DNA of 46,004 nucleotides from an uncultured Pseudomonadales bacterium (GTDB lineage Bacteria > Pseudomonadota > Gammaproteobacteria > Pseudomonadales > Azotimanducaceae), in contig CAKZWF010000085.1 of the NCBI GenBank assembly GCA_937921865.1, forward strand, positions 1-46,004. The letters run 5' to 3'. The notes under the pieces are model-generated. The model saw only the letters and a program-made list of their open reading frames with translations. It had not been told where the DNA came from and searched no databases. Shown here one piece after another: positions 35,401-44,037 of this stretch (position 1 is the stretch's first letter; each line of letters begins with the position of its first letter). The translations under genes were made by a program, and so were the position numbers.

Positions 35401-35498
35401 GGCAGGTAGCTGAAGGACAGCACGCCAAAGGCAACCAGCATCATGCTGATTACTGTGGCGAAGACCGGCCGTTTGACGGATATGTCTGATAACCACAT
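32403..35498 (-). CDS. RND-family efflux transporter, inner-membrane pump
   Basis: 1031 residues with the AcrB/HAE1 layout. The start MWLSDISVKRPVFATVISMMLVAFG gives the first transmembrane helix, then the porter domain. The central membrane block has the proton-relay LVVDDAIVVLENIYRR (the two Asp) near residue 400, and the second half repeats the fold, ending in helices after residue 850 (GIASKNGVLIVEFINQLRD). It exports drugs, detergents or metabolites using proton force, with the adaptor encoded just upstream. An outer-membrane TolC-type channel is not in the window. Its start is 9 bases from the adaptor gene, so they form one operon. Confidence 0.95.
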   Translation of the reverse strand: MWLSDISVKRPVFATVISMMLVAFGVLSFSYLPLREYPDINSPVVSVNTTYIGASAEVIETRITQLIEDQISGIEGIKSIRSSSRDERSNINIEFELSRNIDEAANDVRDRVSRVLNRLPEDVETPIVAKRDSDARPVMYTNISSSKFSLMELHDYVERYIADRFSVIPGVSTVDVGGGARPSMRIWLDRLELAARNLTVADIEQALRRENVELPAGRIEGAEREFRIRLERSYQTPEDFRALVLRKGEDGHLIRLGEVASVELAPRNTRETFRSNGQITVGMYISKQSNANTLETLEAVKAEIALVQKSLPEHMELITSSDDSLFIREAINSVYETIGLTTILVSLVILAFLGTFRTMLIPAVTIPICLTSAFIALALFGYSVNLITLLALVLSIGLVVDDAIVVLENIYRRIEKGEEPLLAAYNGARQVAFAVIATTAVLVAVFTPIIFLQDNMGVIFSELAVTVCAAVVFSSVLALTLTPVMCSKFLTLKAEINPLTRTVHAVFDRLEAGYQIALGRFLQHSWLAVVITIAIVAGSWWLVQQVPREYAPKEDQGSFFARVTAAEGTSISRMQKHMAQLEAPLLRLRERGEVTRVLTRVPSWGSSATNSGLVIGTMAPWTERTLTTQQAVDQIMDEWKNIPSVRAFAFVRSGLSRGGGDRPVQFVLGGPNYETLAEWRDIIIERAESYPGLARIDSNYKETQPQVVVRIDKNRAAALGVSVQNLGRTLGAMMSEQRITSFVQDGEEYDVILQAKEDQRASAGDLQNIYVRSDINGALIPLSNLIYLEEVAGAATLNRYNRLRTITLTAGLEPGYALGEALAFLESTVAQELPETAQIDYQGESLEFKEASGSLIFTFGIALLIVFLVLAAQFESFIHPFVILLAVPMAIAGALLGLYLNGSTLNIYSQIGFVMLIGIASKNGVLIVEFINQLRDAGRDFETAILEAASIRLRPVLMTTLATVMGSIPLLLATGAGSESRNVLGVVIFSGVSLATLLTLFVVPAFYQLLARNTGSPRTVSRMLEQLSAAP

Positions 35499-35507
35499 GG
35501 TCGGAAC

Positions 35508-36581
35508 CTAGCTCCCGGGTGCCAGTGCAGGCGTGGTGGTGACCGCGGAGCCGTTGCGGATTTTGATCACTCCTTCAGCAATCACCGGGGTGCCTTCGGC
35601 CAGGCCACTGCGTACTTCGACCCAGCCCTGGTAACGCTCGCCGTTTTCGATCTGCAGCATTTCTGCCTGACCATCGTTGATGGTGTAGACATACGCCTGG
35701 GATGCCCGTTGCAGCATTGCCGCTTCCGGAATCATCAGCGCTTCCCGCTCCGCGGTGGTCAGGCGCACGGTCAGCAACATCCCCGGGCGCAGCAGCCGAT
35801 CTTTATTGTCGATGTGGGCACGGACGATGGCTGCCCGAGTGATTGGATCTACTCGGGAACCCACTGTTCGTACCGTGGCATCGAAACGGGTATCCGCGAA
35901 TGCTGAGCTGGTGGCTTCAAGTTCCAGCCCTGCTTCGACCAGTCCCAGGTAGACTTCGGGTATCGAAAAATCCAGCTTGATGACGCTGATATCATCCAGG
36001 GTGGTAATGGCTGTGCCGGGTGAGAGCAGGGTGCCGGTGCTGACCTGGCGAAAACCCAGCAGGCCCGAAAATGGCGCCCGGATCAGGCGATCGTCCAGGC
36101 GTGCCACCACCGATTGATAGCGGGCTTGCTCTGCTTCCATACGGGATCTTGCCTCGTCGACATCCGACATTGGCACGCTGCCATCAATGCCCAGGTTTTC
36201 CAGCCGCTTGAACTGTGTGGTGGCATCGTCGCGATTGGCTCTGGATTCCGCCAGCAGCGCAGTCTCTTCCTGGTTGGTAAGTTCAACCAGAACTTCACCA
36301 GCGTTGACGAACTGGCCGTCTTCAAAGTGGATCACGCTGATAGTGTCGGTGACCTGAGCAGTCAGGGTGATCGACTCGTTGGCCACCGTGGTACCAATGG
36401 CTTCTACCTCAGTGCGAATAATTCTGCGGCTGGCTGCTTCCATCACCACCAGCGTCGGCGCCCGGCTGAAACCACCGCTGCCTGGGGCGCCGCCGCGTTG
36501 CGCAGCCGTATCGGTGCTATCGCAAGCTGACATCAGCAATGAGGCAGTAACAACGACAGTGAGGAGGGGGGCAGACCTCAA
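35508..36581 (-). CDS. RND periplasmic adaptor (HlyD/AcrA family) lipoprotein
   Basis: 357 residues from TTG 36581. The start choice is set by a GAAGAG ribosome site five bases upstream and by a short lipoprotein signal ending LLMSAC. A longer frame to 36878 passes through the palindromic repeats and is not used. The layout is the adaptor type: biotinyl-lipoyl-like N-terminal half (DGQFVNAGEVLVELTNQEE, residues about 75-95), an alpha-hairpin (FKRLENLGIDGSVPMSDVDEARSRMEAEQARY), then APFSGLLGFRQVSTG and the beta-barrel. It links the inner-membrane pump to an outer-membrane channel in the periplasm. It is first in the operon with the RND gene. Confidence 0.93.
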   Translation of the reverse strand: MRSAPLLTVVVTASLLMSACDSTDTAAQRGGAPGSGGFSRAPTLVVMEAASRRIIRTEVEAIGTTVANESITLTAQVTDTISVIHFEDGQFVNAGEVLVELTNQEETALLAESRANRDDATTQFKRLENLGIDGSVPMSDVDEARSRMEAEQARYQSVVARLDDRLIRAPFSGLLGFRQVSTGTLLSPGTAITTLDDISVIKLDFSIPEVYLGLVEAGLELEATSSAFADTRFDATVRTVGSRVDPITRAAIVRAHIDNKDRLLRPGMLLTVRLTTAEREALMIPEAAMLQRASQAYVYTINDGQAEMLQIENGERYQGWVEVRSGLAEGTPVIAEGVIKIRNGSAVTTTPALAPGS

Positions 36582-36639
36582 GTGGGTTCTCTTCGAAAAA
36601 AAGAGGCTAAGAGTACCACTTCCGCAAAAAACCGGTCCC

Positions 36640-36775
36640 GAAAAACTGGGGTCAGACCGCGGTTTTTCGCCAGACCAGGAGACGCCAATCGCCGCGTGGC
36701 CGCGGTATCGAGAAACCTCGGTCTGACCCCAGTTTTCTGCTGTCTGAGAAAACCTCGGTCTGACCCCGGTTTTTC
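36640..36775. repeat. three REP-like palindromes with GGTCAGACC core
   Basis: Three related palindromes: 36640-36668 in one orientation and 36712-36737 plus 36748-36775 in the other. Each has the core GGGGTCAGACC or its complement, with GAAAAC/GTTTTC-type ends. The last two start 36 bases apart. They lie upstream of the adaptor gene and before the synthetase at 36816, so they occupy the divergent promoter space (36582-36815). The rest of that space shows no gene. They look like a REP/BIME cluster. Confidence 0.85.
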
Positions 36776-36815
36776 TGGCGCGGTTCCCTGGGGGATTGGG
36801 TGGTAAACTGGGCGC

Positions 36816-38366
36816 GTGAAAAAGATGAATAATGAAAATCTGTATTGGCTTATGGCACTGGCTTCCCGTCGGCAGCATGGGGCGACCGTTTTTGAGCGGC
36901 CGGGTGATGAGCAGAACTGGACCTATCAGGATCTCGAGAGCCTAACCGGGCGCCTCGCCGGGCGGTTGATCTCGCTTGATGTTGAGCCGGGTGATCGAAT
37001 TCTGGTGCAGGTGGAAAAGTCACCGGAAGCGGTCGCGCTGTATCTGGCCTGTCTGCAGGTTGGCGCTGTCTTTGTGCCGATTAACACCGCCTACACTGAT
37101 CCGGAAGTAGACTATTTTCTGCTCGATGCACAACCCCGTTTGTTTGTTTGTCGTGATGCTGCGGGGGCAGCCGACACCTCGGGGGTCAAGGCCAGACTGC
37201 CTGCGCTGAACGACAACTGTCAGGTTCTGACGCTCTCTGACAGTGGCGGTGGTTCGCTGCTGGCCGATCTTCCGGATACACCCCGCAGCGAAATCTGTCT
37301 GCGCCGGGGTGACGATCTGGCCGCCATTCTTTATACCTCGGGGACCACGGGGCGCTCGAAAGGTGCGATGTTGTCTCACAGTAATCTGGCGATCAGCGCT
37401 GTCATGCTGATTGACGCCTGGGGATGGCGCTCTGATGATGTGTTGCTCCACGCGTTGCCGATCTTTCACGTCCACGGTTTGTTTGTGGCGCTGCATTGCG
37501 CGCTGCTGACCGGTACTCGAATGATTTTTCTGGCGTCATTCAATGCTGAGGAAATGGTTGCTCAACTGCCGCGAGCGACTGTGATGATGGGGGTGCCGAC
37601 TTTTTACACCCGGATGCTCGGCGTTGCGGGTCTGTCCCAGAGCGCGTCCAGCAACATGAGACTGTTCATTTCCGGCTCAGCACCCTTGACGGAGCAGACG
37701 TTTGCCGAGTGGGAGGCTCGCACCGGCCACAGAATTCTTGAGCGCTATGGCATGAGCGAGACCATGATGAATACCAGCAACCCGCTGGTTGGTGAGCGGG
37801 TGCCGGGTACCGTTGGCTTTCCGCTGCCGGGTGTGCTGACGCGGATAGCAGACGATGCTGGTCAGGAGCTGGCAGCCGGTGAAGTTGGCACGCTGGAAGT
37901 TAAAGGTCCGAATGTCTTCTCCGGCTACTGGCGTATGCCGGAAAAAACCGCTGCTGAGTTTCGTCCCGATGGTTATTTCATCACCGGCGATCTCGCTTCT
38001 CAGGACAATCACGGTCGCATCACTTTAGTAGGCCGGGCGAAAGATCTGGTGATCTCGGGTGGCTACAACGTCTATCCGAAAGAGGTTGAACGGCTGCTCG
38101 ACGCTCTGCCTGGGGTGAAAGAGAGTGCGGTGATCGGAGTGCCCCACGAAGATTTCGGTGAGGCTGTAGTTGCGGTACTGGTAGCCGAGGGCCAACCGGT
38201 TGCGGACGCTGAAGTCGCTGCGGCCCTCGATGGTCAACTGGCGCGCTTCAAGCAGCCCAAGAAAATCTGCCATGTCGAGGAACTGCCAAGAAATGCGATG
38301 GGCAAGGTGCAGAAAAAGCAGTTGCGTGAAACGTTTGCAGAACTGTTCATCAGCGGTAAAAGCTAG
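36816..38366 (+). CDS. malonyl-CoA synthetase-like acyl-CoA ligase
   Basis: 516 residues of the ANL family. LYTSGTTGRSKGAMLSH binds ATP; RYGMSETMMNTSNPLVGERVPGTVGFPLPG is the signature seen in MatB-type malonyl-CoA synthetases; GRAKDLVISGGYNVYPKEVE and the catalytic Lys in RNAMGKVQKKQLR complete the C-terminal domain. It would convert malonate or methylmalonate plus CoA and ATP to the CoA ester. Start is GTG 36816 (ATG 36825 is an alternative) with a weak ribosome site. Its stop overlaps the start of the MauD-like gene (TAGTG), so the two are coupled. The subfamily call rests on the RYGMSET region. Confidence 0.87.
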   Translation: MKKMNNENLYWLMALASRRQHGATVFERPGDEQNWTYQDLESLTGRLAGRLISLDVEPGDRILVQVEKSPEAVALYLACLQVGAVFVPINTAYTDPEVDYFLLDAQPRLFVCRDAAGAADTSGVKARLPALNDNCQVLTLSDSGGGSLLADLPDTPRSEICLRRGDDLAAILYTSGTTGRSKGAMLSHSNLAISAVMLIDAWGWRSDDVLLHALPIFHVHGLFVALHCALLTGTRMIFLASFNAEEMVAQLPRATVMMGVPTFYTRMLGVAGLSQSASSNMRLFISGSAPLTEQTFAEWEARTGHRILERYGMSETMMNTSNPLVGERVPGTVGFPLPGVLTRIADDAGQELAAGEVGTLEVKGPNVFSGYWRMPEKTAAEFRPDGYFITGDLASQDNHGRITLVGRAKDLVISGGYNVYPKEVERLLDALPGVKESAVIGVPHEDFGEAVVAVLVAEGQPVADAEVAAALDGQLARFKQPKKICHVEELPRNAMGKVQKKQLRETFAELFISGKS

Positions 38367-38938
38367 TGTGGTTGATTGCTGCGGTAGTTGTGCAGTTTAT
38401 CGTGATAGCGGTTCTGGCGCTGGTGGTGCTGTCGCTGGCTCGTCAGGTGGGTATTCTTCATGAGCGCACTGCCCCCGCCGGTTTAAACACCAAAGCTGCA
38501 GACTCGCTGCCCGTCGGCGGGTCTCTGGCAGCCATCCAGCTGACCACGCTGTCCAATGCAGGGCTGCTGCTCGCGCCCGGTGCACGTCGGGAAACGACAA
38601 CGCTGCTGTTCGTGTCGGCAGATTGTCCAATCTGTCGCTCAGTATTGCCCGCCTACCAGCAAGCGCTGACGGCAGACTCCCAGCTATCCGGCTGGTGGGT
38701 TGGCGATGGCAGTGATGCACAGCGGTTTGCTGACTATGTCCACGCGCAGGCCATTGCTCCTGAACGTGCTCTACTGTCTCAGGATCTCGGTCTTCAGCTG
38801 GGTATTCGCGAGCTGCCTGCACTAGTGGCGTTAGACGCTGATAACCGACTGCTGCTCAGAGAAGTACTCACCGGCCCACGTGGGCTTGAAACTGCGCTGG
38901 CTCAGCTGGCCAGACCCCAGGGCGAAAACAGCGCATAG
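38366..38938 (+). CDS. MauD-like membrane-anchored thioredoxin protein
   Basis: 190 residues. One N-terminal transmembrane helix (residues 3-27), then LHERTAPAGLNTKA, a segment typical of MauD. A thioredoxin fold follows with the redox pair in SADCPICRSVLP near residue 88 and cis-Pro region GIRELPALVALD near residue 150. In methylotrophs MauD helps form disulfides in methylamine dehydrogenase, but no mauA/mauE gene is seen here, so the partner is unknown. It probably faces the periplasm. Start GTG 38366 shares a base with the synthetase stop. The final 37 bases overlap the convergent symporter gene. Confidence 0.82.
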   Translation: MWLIAAVVVQFIVIAVLALVVLSLARQVGILHERTAPAGLNTKAADSLPVGGSLAAIQLTTLSNAGLLLAPGARRETTTLLFVSADCPICRSVLPAYQQALTADSQLSGWWVGDGSDAQRFADYVHAQAIAPERALLSQDLGLQLGIRELPALVALDADNRLLLREVLTGPRGLETALAQLARPQGENSA

Positions 38939-40491
38939 AGTCCAACCATCGCGGCAAGTAACAGCACGCTGGCGACGGGCGTGTAGCGCCAGGGTGTGAG
39001 ATCAACGTCCGGCGTTTGCAGCGACTGTTGCACAGTGGCCGGTCGCCACCGGGCAAATCCGGCCATGATCGCCAGTTCGCAGGCAAACAGCAGCGCATAC
39101 AGGTGGATGAAATGGATGCCGGTATCGAACACAAAAGTCAGCAACCCATAAACCGGCAAATGGAATCCGATTGCCGCCAGGGCGCCGCTCGCCGGCACCG
39201 GGCGGCTGCGATGCCAGCTGAACAGCGCTGCGACCACGATGGCGATAATCGGAATGTTGTAGAAACCAGTGAATTTCCGGATCAGCTGCCACAGACCCTC
39301 CGGGGCATATTGCAGCAGCGGGGCGAGGCTGATCGAGGCAATTGCCAGGCAGGTGCCAACAATGCGAGCAACCCGGATCAGCTCCCGGTCTGTCGCGGCA
39401 GGGCGCAGTGGTTGATACATGTCTATGGCAAAAAGGGTCGAAGCGCTGTTCAACAGTGAGTTGAATGAGCTGAGCACTGCGCCGAGCAGTACCGCAAGAA
39501 AGAAGCCCGCCAGATAGCCGGGTACCACATCGCGGACCAGACGCGGATAGGCATCGTCCATCGAGGTCAGTGTGTCGCCATACAGGTGGTAGGCGATGAT
39601 GCCCGGGAACATCATGAAAAAGGGCACGAGCAGTTTGAAGGCACCGGAAATCAGTACCCCTTTCTGACCCTCAGCGAGGTTTCGTGCGCCGAGGGTGCGC
39701 TGAATAACGTATTGATTGGTCCCCCAGTAGAAGAGGTTGGCCAGAATCATGCCGGTGAACAGGGTACCGAACGGCGTCGGGTCGCTGGTGCTGCCGATGG
39801 CATTGAGTTTCTGAGTGTGTTGCGTGGTGAGTGTTGTCAGACCTTCTGCCAGGCTGCCATCGCCCAGTTTTATCAGGGCAAGAACCGGGACTGCGACGCC
39901 AATAGCGAGCAGACCGAACCCGTTAAGGGTGTCCGACACGGCAACCGCCTTCAGTCCGCCGAAAATTGCGTAGGCGGCGCCGATAAAACCGATGATGGCG
40001 ACTGTGACAACCAGCGCATCCGCACGGGGTAGCGCGATGACTGCGGGGACGTCGTAGAGCTGCAGAACGGCCAGAGCGCCTGAATACAGAACCGAAGGAA
40101 TGGTGACCAGACCATAGCCAAGTAAAAACAGAATGGCTGTGGCGCGGCGGACTCGGGCATCGAAGCGGGTTTCGAGAAACTCAGGCAGAGTCGTGAAACC
40201 ACCGCTGAGATAGCGGGGCAACAGAACGACGGCCATCAGTACGATCGCCACCGCCGCGGTCACCTCCCAGGCCATGCTGGACAGATTGAACGCATAGGCT
40301 GAACCGTTGAGCCCGATGAGCTGCTCCGCAGACAGATTGGTCAGCAGCAGCGATCCGGCAATGAAGGTCCCGCTCAGGCCGTGTCCGGCGAGAAAGTAGC
40401 CGTCCCGGGACTGGGTCTGACCTCGGCTTTTCCGATAGGAAATCCAGGCCACGAGAGCCATGAAGAACACGCAGGACAGCAGGCTGATCAT
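38902..40491 (-). CDS. sodium:solute symporter (SSS family)
   Basis: 529 residues, about 13-14 helices. It starts with a helix MISLLSCVFFMALVAWISY. SLLLTNLSAEQLIGLNGSAYAF in helix 1-2 is the SSS signature region, and GGLKAVAVSDTLNGF and FLAVLLGAVLSSFNSLLNSASTLFAID are the conserved later segments (with the Ser-rich Na+-site loop). It imports a sugar or organic acid with Na+. vSGLT-type sugar symporters share these motifs, but substrate is not fixed. It overlaps the 3' end of the MauD-like gene by 37 bases, convergent. Confidence 0.92.
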   Translation of the reverse strand: MISLLSCVFFMALVAWISYRKSRGQTQSRDGYFLAGHGLSGTFIAGSLLLTNLSAEQLIGLNGSAYAFNLSSMAWEVTAAVAIVLMAVVLLPRYLSGGFTTLPEFLETRFDARVRRATAILFLLGYGLVTIPSVLYSGALAVLQLYDVPAVIALPRADALVVTVAIIGFIGAAYAIFGGLKAVAVSDTLNGFGLLAIGVAVPVLALIKLGDGSLAEGLTTLTTQHTQKLNAIGSTSDPTPFGTLFTGMILANLFYWGTNQYVIQRTLGARNLAEGQKGVLISGAFKLLVPFFMMFPGIIAYHLYGDTLTSMDDAYPRLVRDVVPGYLAGFFLAVLLGAVLSSFNSLLNSASTLFAIDMYQPLRPAATDRELIRVARIVGTCLAIASISLAPLLQYAPEGLWQLIRKFTGFYNIPIIAIVVAALFSWHRSRPVPASGALAAIGFHLPVYGLLTFVFDTGIHFIHLYALLFACELAIMAGFARWRPATVQQSLQTPDVDLTPWRYTPVASVLLLAAMVGLYALFSPWGLAS

Positions 40492-40538
40492 CGGGCTAAG
40501 AGTAACTCATCAGCACTCCGGCAGAATCTCGTTGTTGA

Positions 40539-40565
40539 GCGCTTATCAGGAACCTTCCTGAGCGC
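40539..40565. promoter_or_regulatory. 11-bp inverted repeat between divergent genes
   Basis: GCGCT-TAT-CAGGAA-CC-TTCCTG-AGCGC lies in the 145-bp gap between the symporter and the hydrolase. It is a two-part palindrome with a 3-base bulge, and may be an operator or a short terminator. A possible -10 TATACT (40590-40595) for the hydrolase gene lies just downstream, without a good -35. Confidence 0.4.
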
Positions 40566-40636
40566 AGGCCACAACGGTACCGGCAACGTTATACTGCATC
40601 CGCTTATATGAACTGAAAAACCAGGAGGGGAAGTAC

Positions 40637-41368
40637 GTGGCTTTCTTCGAACACGATGACGTCAGGATCTACTACGAAGTGCATGGCGAAGGATTTCCGG
40701 TGCTGCTGATTGCACCGGGCGGCATGCTGTCAGCAGTGTCTTTCTGGCAGAACACCCCCTGGAACCCGATAGAGCAGCTCTCGAAGCACTATCAGGTGAT
40801 CGCAATGGATCAGCGCAATGCGGGTCAATCCACTGCACCGATTGCGGCTACCGACAGCTGGAATGTGTATACCGACGACCAGCTCAAGCTGTTGGATCAC
40901 CTGGGAGTGGATCGTTTCCACGTAGCCGGAATGTGTATCGGTGGGTCCTACATAATGGGCCTGATAGATAGTGCCCCGGAACGGGTGGCGTCAGCGGTGG
41001 TGTTTCAGACCATCGGGCTCGATAACAATCGGCAGGCTTTCTTCGACATGTTCGACAGCTGGGCGGATCAGCTCAAGCCGCAGCGCCCTGAAGTAAAAGA
41101 CTCTGCCTGGTCAACCTTCCGCCAGTCGATGTATGGCGGAGACTTTCTGTTCACCGTCGATCGGGAGTTTGCCGCTGCGTGCACGACGCCATTGCTGGTG
41201 CTGTGTGGTCGTGATCTTTATCACCCCGAAGTCAGTTCGCGGGAACTGGCCGAACTGGCGCCGAACGCAAAACTGATCGAACACTGGAAAGAGGGTGACG
41301 CAATGATCGCTGCGAAGGCGGAGGTAGAGGCTTTTCTGGCGGAACATACCTCTGGAGCATCAGCATGA
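40637..41368 (+). CDS. alpha/beta hydrolase with Cys nucleophile
   Basis: 243 residues. GTG 40637 follows GGAGGGGAAGTAC. Fold marks are VLLIAPGGML (oxyanion region), VIAMDQRNAGQS and the nucleophile elbow HVAGMCIGGSYIMG, in which Cys replaces the usual Ser, as in dienelactone-hydrolase-type enzymes. Near the C-terminus the Asp position fits LLVLCGRDLYHP, but the usual catalytic His is not obvious (EHWKEGDA is the best candidate region). It probably cleaves a C-C, ester or lactone bond. Its stop overlaps the next gene as ATGA, so it works with the beta-hydroxyacid dehydrogenase. Confidence 0.85.
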   Translation: MAFFEHDDVRIYYEVHGEGFPVLLIAPGGMLSAVSFWQNTPWNPIEQLSKHYQVIAMDQRNAGQSTAPIAATDSWNVYTDDQLKLLDHLGVDRFHVAGMCIGGSYIMGLIDSAPERVASAVVFQTIGLDNNRQAFFDMFDSWADQLKPQRPEVKDSAWSTFRQSMYGGDFLFTVDREFAAACTTPLLVLCGRDLYHPEVSSRELAELAPNAKLIEHWKEGDAMIAAKAEVEAFLAEHTSGASA

Positions 41369-42243
41369 GTGTGTTGAAAACGGCATTTATAGGCCTGGGC
41401 GTGATGGGCTATCCAATGGCCGGACACCTGGCAAAGGCAGGTCATCCGGTGCGGGTTTTCAATCGCACCACGACACGAGCAGATTCGTGGGCTCAGGATC
41501 ACGCAGATCCCGCAGCCGTTGCCGCTACGCCTGCTGAAGCTGCGAAGGATGCGGATCTGGTGTTTGTCTGTGTTGGCAACGACGATGACGTTCGGTCTGT
41601 GGTGTTTGGCGATCAGGGTGTACTCGCAACCATGCAGCCGGGGGCTACTTTAGTGGATCACACCACTGCATCAGCCAGTCTGGCTCGGGAACTCGCTGCT
41701 GCAGCCGCGCAACGTTCATTGGGATTCCTCGATGCGCCGGTTTCCGGTGGCCAGGCGGGTGCCGAAAACGGTCAGCTGACTGTGATGGTGGGTGGAGATG
41801 AAGCCAGCTTCGAACGAGCCCGGCCGGTAATTGAAGTCTATGCAAAGGCCGCCCGCCTGATGGGGCCAGTGGGTAGTGGTCAGCTGACCAAGATGGTTAA
41901 TCAGATCTGTATTGCCGGGATACTGCAGGGGCTTTCAGAAGGGCTGCATTTTGCGGAGCAGGCGGGACTTGATCTGACCGACGTTGTTGCCGTGATTTCT
42001 AAAGGAGCCGCCCAGTCCTGGCAGATGGAGAATCGTTCCGCAACGATGGCGAAAGGTGAGTTTGAGTTCGGCTTTGCGGTTAACTGGATGCGTAAAGATC
42101 TGCAGATTGCGCTGGATGCTGGCCGCACGCTCGACGCCCGCCTGCCGCTCACAGCGCTCGTCGACCAGTTCTATGCCGACGTCCAGAGCTACGACGGCGG
42201 CCGCTGGGACACCTCCAGTTTGATTGAGCGCCTGCGGCGATAG
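41365..42243 (+). CDS. beta-hydroxyacid dehydrogenase (3-hydroxyisobutyrate dehydrogenase-like)
   Basis: 292 residues. The NAD(P) site is AFIGLGVMGYPMAGHLAKAGH at the N-terminus. DAPVSGGQAGAENGQLTVMVGG is the substrate-binding signature, and the catalytic Lys lies in GSGQLTKMVNQICIAG near residue 175. The C-terminal helical domain is complete. It oxidises a 3-hydroxy acid (3-hydroxyisobutyrate, glycerate or similar) to the semialdehyde or keto acid. Start overlaps the hydrolase stop as ATGA (41365-41368). The gene ends in the tandem array at 42233-42335. The substrate remains open. Confidence 0.92.
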   Translation: MSVLKTAFIGLGVMGYPMAGHLAKAGHPVRVFNRTTTRADSWAQDHADPAAVAATPAEAAKDADLVFVCVGNDDDVRSVVFGDQGVLATMQPGATLVDHTTASASLARELAAAAAQRSLGFLDAPVSGGQAGAENGQLTVMVGGDEASFERARPVIEVYAKAARLMGPVGSGQLTKMVNQICIAGILQGLSEGLHFAEQAGLDLTDVVAVISKGAAQSWQMENRSATMAKGEFEFGFAVNWMRKDLQIALDAGRTLDARLPLTALVDQFYADVQSYDGGRWDTSSLIERLRR

Positions 42244-42334
42244 CGCCTGCGGCGTCAGAATAAACAGCCGAAGGCGCCATATAAACTGACTGCGGCGATA
42301 GCGCCTGCGGCGTCAGAATAAACATCCGAAGGCG

Positions 42335-42335
<1 letters not shown>
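42233..42335. repeat. two 45-bp direct repeats with hairpins between convergent genes
   Basis: Copies at 42233-42277 and 42291-42335 (one mismatch) start 58 bp apart. Each holds the inverted ends GCGCCT/AGGCGC with an inner GGC/GCC step, so it folds into a hairpin. The first copy covers the stop of the hydroxyacid dehydrogenase and the second reaches the stop of thioredoxin reductase. This parallels the array at 32256 in position, though the sequence differs. Confidence 0.85.
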
Positions 42336-43285
<950 letters not shown>

Positions 43286-43339
43286 TCAAACTGGAGCGGG
43301 CCGTAGTATACAGCCCGTGCCGGTTCGATGAAGCTGAAC

Positions 43340-44037
43340 TCAGCCAGTAAAGAGCTTCTCGAGCGCCTCAAGGTCGTTGATGATCTGCCAGTGCCCGCCG
43401 CTGAGCTCAACGCGCTGCTGCCAGTCGGACAGACGGTTGAGGTATTCCCTGGGATCGACATTGTCGCTGCGCAGCTTGGTCACGTTCAGCGCAACCACCC
43501 TAACGTCCGCGAAGGTCATGGGAAAATCCCGGACATAACCTTCCGGCAGGTCCTCCTGAAGGTCTGAAAAAATAAAGATGGTCTTTTCCGCGGGAGATTT
43601 TTCGTTCAGGTATTCGAGTGCCTGCAGCAGACCACCGGATATGTCGGTGTGACTCGATGGCCGCACGCCTGCCACAAACTCGTTTAATTGAGTCTGGAAC
43701 TGACGTTTCTGGCCATTGGCCGTGCTCGGTCTCGGGTCGAAAGTCACCCTGGCGATGATGTCTTTCTCGCTGAAGCTGGCGGTGTCGATGCGCGCCAGCG
43801 CAAACGAATCACCAGGATCCAGCCGGGACAGCGCAAAGTTCACGATCTGCTGGGCTTTCTCGATCTCGTGCGTTTAGGTACCTGAAGTATCAAGCAGCAT
43901 GTATACGCCGGTGCTGCGATTTTCAGGCTCAGCACAAAGGTCTCCAACGGGATCGCCACGAAGGTCAGCGCAAACGGCAGAATGAAGCCCATGCCCATCT
44001 GGGCTGCGGTGGTGATCCACAGCGCTTCGTTGCTCAT
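43340..44037 (-). pseudogene. broken VWA-domain protein gene
   Basis: Likely start ATG 44037 (MSNEALWITTAAQMG), with a hydrophobic helix. That frame (lowest codon base 1 mod 3) then leaves homology near 43900-43935. A different frame resumes as RSTGVYMLLDTSGT. VYMLLDTSG is the VWA MIDAS start. TAA at 43874-43876 follows at once, where a Tyr codon (DTSGTY-T) would be expected. The same frame goes on normally: THEIEKAQQIVNFALSRLDPG and AEKTIFIFSDLQEDLPEGY to the stop at 43340. At least one frameshift and one nonsense change are thus present. The intact gene would encode a membrane-bound protein with a von Willebrand A domain. Confidence 0.8.

Noticed and set aside
36582..36878. N-terminal extension of the RND adaptor
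   Set aside because: It runs through palindromic repeats. The lipoprotein signal and ribosome site place the start at TTG 36581.
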